From positions 62,001 through 126,000 of the forward strand of contig JAFHKR010000039.1 in NCBI GenBank assembly GCA_017052515.1: DNA of 64,000 nt. The letters run 5' to 3'. The notes beneath the pieces are model-generated. The model made no database searches and had not been told where the DNA came from. It saw nothing but the letters and a program-made list of their open reading frames with translations. This document shows, piece by piece, positions 62,485 through 64,000 of this stretch. This DNA comes from Fictibacillus nanhaiensis. Lineage in GTDB: Bacteria > Bacillota > Bacilli > Bacillales > Fictibacillaceae. Both the position numbers and the translations under genes were made by a program. Within the stretch, counting starts at the first letter, position 1; each line of letters begins with the position of its first letter.

Positions 62485-62976
62485 ATGCTAGATATATTGG
62501 ATACGTCGAAAGTTAATAAAAAATTGATTAATGAATTCTTCCAAAAGCACTGGGGAAGTCCGGAGATGGTGATTTCTAGTGGCACATTTAAATGCAATGA
62601 ACTTGATGGTTTCGTTGCTATTAATGAGATGGGTGAAATAGTAGGTCTCCTTACATATATCATAAATAAAAATGTCTGTGAAATTATTTCTTTAGACAGT
62701 ATTTTAGAAAACAAAGGAATTGGTACAGAACTATTAAAAAAAGTTGAAATACAAGCTATTAATCAAGAAGTTCTACAAGTGAAAGTAACGACTACGAACG
62801 ATAACATAAAGGCATTGAGCTTTTATCAAAAAAGAGGTTATTGTTTAACTAACCTTCTTCCAAATGAAGTAGAAAAGGCTAGGAGAGTAAAACCCGAAAT
62901 TCCTCGAATCGCAGACAATGGCATCCCTATTCGAGATGAAATCGTGTTGAGTAAATTCCTTCCAAGGAGTATTTAA
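62485..62976 (+). CDS. GNAT-family N-acetyltransferase
   Basis: 163 residues. The acetyl-CoA motif is SLDSILENKGIGTELLKKVE and the following block is NDNIKALSFYQKRGYCLTNL, as in the small Bacillus acetyltransferases with an N-terminal FFQKHWGSPEMVISSGTF segment. It is 10 bp behind the hydrolase and 2 bp before the next acetyltransferase. The substrate is unknown. Confidence 0.88.
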   Translation: MLDILDTSKVNKKLINEFFQKHWGSPEMVISSGTFKCNELDGFVAINEMGEIVGLLTYIINKNVCEIISLDSILENKGIGTELLKKVEIQAINQEVLQVKVTTTNDNIKALSFYQKRGYCLTNLLPNEVEKARRVKPEIPRIADNGIPIRDEIVLSKFLPRSI

Positions 62977-62978
62977 GG

Positions 62979-63383
62979 ATGGTCGACAAAGAAGAGAAGA
63001 TCACTTATGTTACAGATGATCAGGATGTGTCTGTTTCAAAATTTCTATCTTTAGTGAATGCTATATGGCCAGGTGATTACCATGAACAGTCTACTGTAGA
63101 AGCATTAAATAGAACATTAAACATTACAGCATGGGATCATGAGAAACTCGTTGGCTGTGTTCGTATTCTTACTGATGGCTATTTCTTTGGAACCATCACT
63201 GAGATTCTTGTTAGGCCAGACTATCAAGGAAGGAAGATAGGAAAACATCTAATGGAATTGGCTTGGGAACAAAGTCCAACATCCCTCTTTATAGGTGCTC
63301 AGCCAGGAAAAGAATATTTCTTTGAAAAGTTAGGTTATACAAAGTCCATTCAATCTTTTCAAAAGAAAAAACAAAGAAAATAG
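62979..63383 (+). CDS. GNAT-family N-acetyltransferase (short)
   Basis: 134 residues, a compact acetyltransferase with ITEILVRPDYQGRKIGKHLM as acetyl-CoA motif and LFIGAQPGKEYFFEKLGYTK at the end. The start codon follows the previous stop by 2 bp. It resembles small YczE/PaiA-sized GNAT enzymes but no subfamily is claimed. AAGGA overlaps the upstream gene's 3' end. Confidence 0.87.
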   Translation: MVDKEEKITYVTDDQDVSVSKFLSLVNAIWPGDYHEQSTVEALNRTLNITAWDHEKLVGCVRILTDGYFFGTITEILVRPDYQGRKIGKHLMELAWEQSPTSLFIGAQPGKEYFFEKLGYTKSIQSFQKKKQRK

Positions 63384-63391
63384 GTGAAAAC

Positions 63392-63946
63392 ATGCAAAAA
63401 GCACTTCCGAAAGTTAAACTTAGAGACCTCGTGATCGAAGATGCTGAAGATCGTTATGCGTGGTGTTTGGACGTAGAAGTGACAAAGTACCTTAACATGC
63501 CTGACAAATATACGCCGTTCAGTATAGAAGAAACAAGAAACTGGATCATTCAGTGTATTGAAAAGAAAAATGGATATGATCAAAAAGCGATAATCAGTGA
63601 GCACGGTAAACATATTGGATGGGTAGATTTAAAAAATATAGATCGTTTAAATCAACATGCAGAATTGGGCATAGCCATTGGAGATAAGAGTTATTGGGGC
63701 AAAGGCTATGGAATTGCAGCTATGCATGAGATGTTAAAGTACGGTTTTCGTGAACTTTCTCTAAATAAGATCTGGCTGAGAGTAGAGGTCGATAATGAAA
63801 GAGCCATTACATCCTATAAAAAAGCAGGTTATGTAGAAGAAGGGATTCTAAGACAAGACCGTCTACGCAACTGGATGTTTGTTGATCGATTAAGAATGAG
63901 TATGTTAAAAGAAGAATATTTTGCAAATAGTTTATCGCAAAGTTAA
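63392..63946 (+). CDS. GNAT-family N-acetyltransferase (RimJ/RimL type)
   Basis: 184 residues. It opens with LPKVKLRDLVIEDAEDRYAW, has the acetyl-CoA motif GIAIGDKSYWGKGYGIAAMH and ends with AITSYKKAGYVEEGILRQDR, typical of RimJ/RimL-like enzymes. It is 8 bp behind the previous acetyltransferase; the stop codon is close to the window edge, so the operon may continue beyond it. Confidence 0.9.
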   Translation: MQKALPKVKLRDLVIEDAEDRYAWCLDVEVTKYLNMPDKYTPFSIEETRNWIIQCIEKKNGYDQKAIISEHGKHIGWVDLKNIDRLNQHAELGIAIGDKSYWGKGYGIAAMHEMLKYGFRELSLNKIWLRVEVDNERAITSYKKAGYVEEGILRQDRLRNWMFVDRLRMSMLKEEYFANSLSQS

Positions 63947-64000
63947 GGAATGTATACAAAATTATTACCTGTAAAATTTTATAAGTTAATTGGAATAATT

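Overview
The window comes from a low-GC Gram-positive bacterium of the Bacillaceae. Evidence: strong AGGAGG-type ribosome binding sites, many GTG/TTG starts, TTGACA/TATAAT-like promoters, U-tailed hairpin terminators, a T-box leader, a yybP-ykoY riboswitch, and many genes whose best-known relatives are in Bacillus (DctB/DctS/DctR/DctP, YrrS-like, YrhE/YrhD-like formate dehydrogenase, thermolysin-type protease). The genus cannot be fixed from the sequence alone; Fictibacillus or a near relative is only a guess. No rRNA, tRNA, transposase, cas gene or prophage was found.

Layout. 1-1745: 3' end of a GH94 phosphorylase and its LacI-type regulator. 1752-2816: TerC-family manganese exporter behind a yybP-ykoY riboswitch with two tandem terminators. 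2905-6207: a nucleotidyltransferase-like gene and a five-gene minus-strand run ending at an APH-type kinase. 6289-8182: an EmrB/QacA-type drug exporter with paired operator-like sites. 8206-13816: cysteine desulfidase family, small membrane proteins, an acetyltransferase, a chemoreceptor and an SMP-30 protein. 13876-16093: ECF sigma, PadR regulator and SEDS (RodA/FtsW-like) protein operon. 16191-18396: YciI protein, then Lrp and two LysE exporters. 18428-24872: a leader peptide with two terminators, a very long acetyltransferase gene broken by one stop codon, an amidohydrolase, and a duplicated two-gene cassette of small membrane proteins (one copy broken). 24890-26831: class I lysyl-tRNA synthetase under a lysine T-box. 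26993-32001: formate dehydrogenase with DUF1641 on minus, DUF2294 and FdhD on plus. 32012-33672: a long palindromic repeat, then an ECF sigma/DUF3600 pair. 33679-39388: serine hydrolase, stand-alone MraY, secreted endonuclease, acetyltransferase, decayed HxlR gene and a cysteine-rich mini-protein. 39400-44399: complete C4-dicarboxylate system dctB/dctSR/dctP. 44441-51831: nitronate monooxygenase, orphan holin-like protein, a sigma region-2-only protein, OFA-type transporter, YrrS-like protein, methyltransferase, polysaccharide deacetylase and a Usp protein. 51934-57144: an ECF41 sigma factor with its oxidoreductase target gene and a matching ECF41 promoter, an acetyltransferase, a HAD phosphatase, and an MFS/ArsR pair. 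57393-60320: M4 metalloprotease and AraC regulator. 60453-63946: a second sliding clamp (DnaN) heading a tight run with an alpha/beta hydrolase and three acetyltransferases.

The most unusual feature is not a gene. Four unrelated intergenic regions (26843-26968, 36602-36727, 49248-49331, 59124-59277) each carry a degenerate tandem array with a period of 21 bp. Each array has its own sequence, but two share the core GGACAG in opposite orientations. Two further intergenic sites (35457-35499, 42996-43038) carry the same near-perfect palindrome around GGGTCTGACCCCGGGTCAGACCC, differing by paired compensatory changes. Other themes are a high density of GNAT acetyltransferases (nine, including the broken fusion), four ECF-type sigma genes (one truncated), and at least three genes broken by point mutations.
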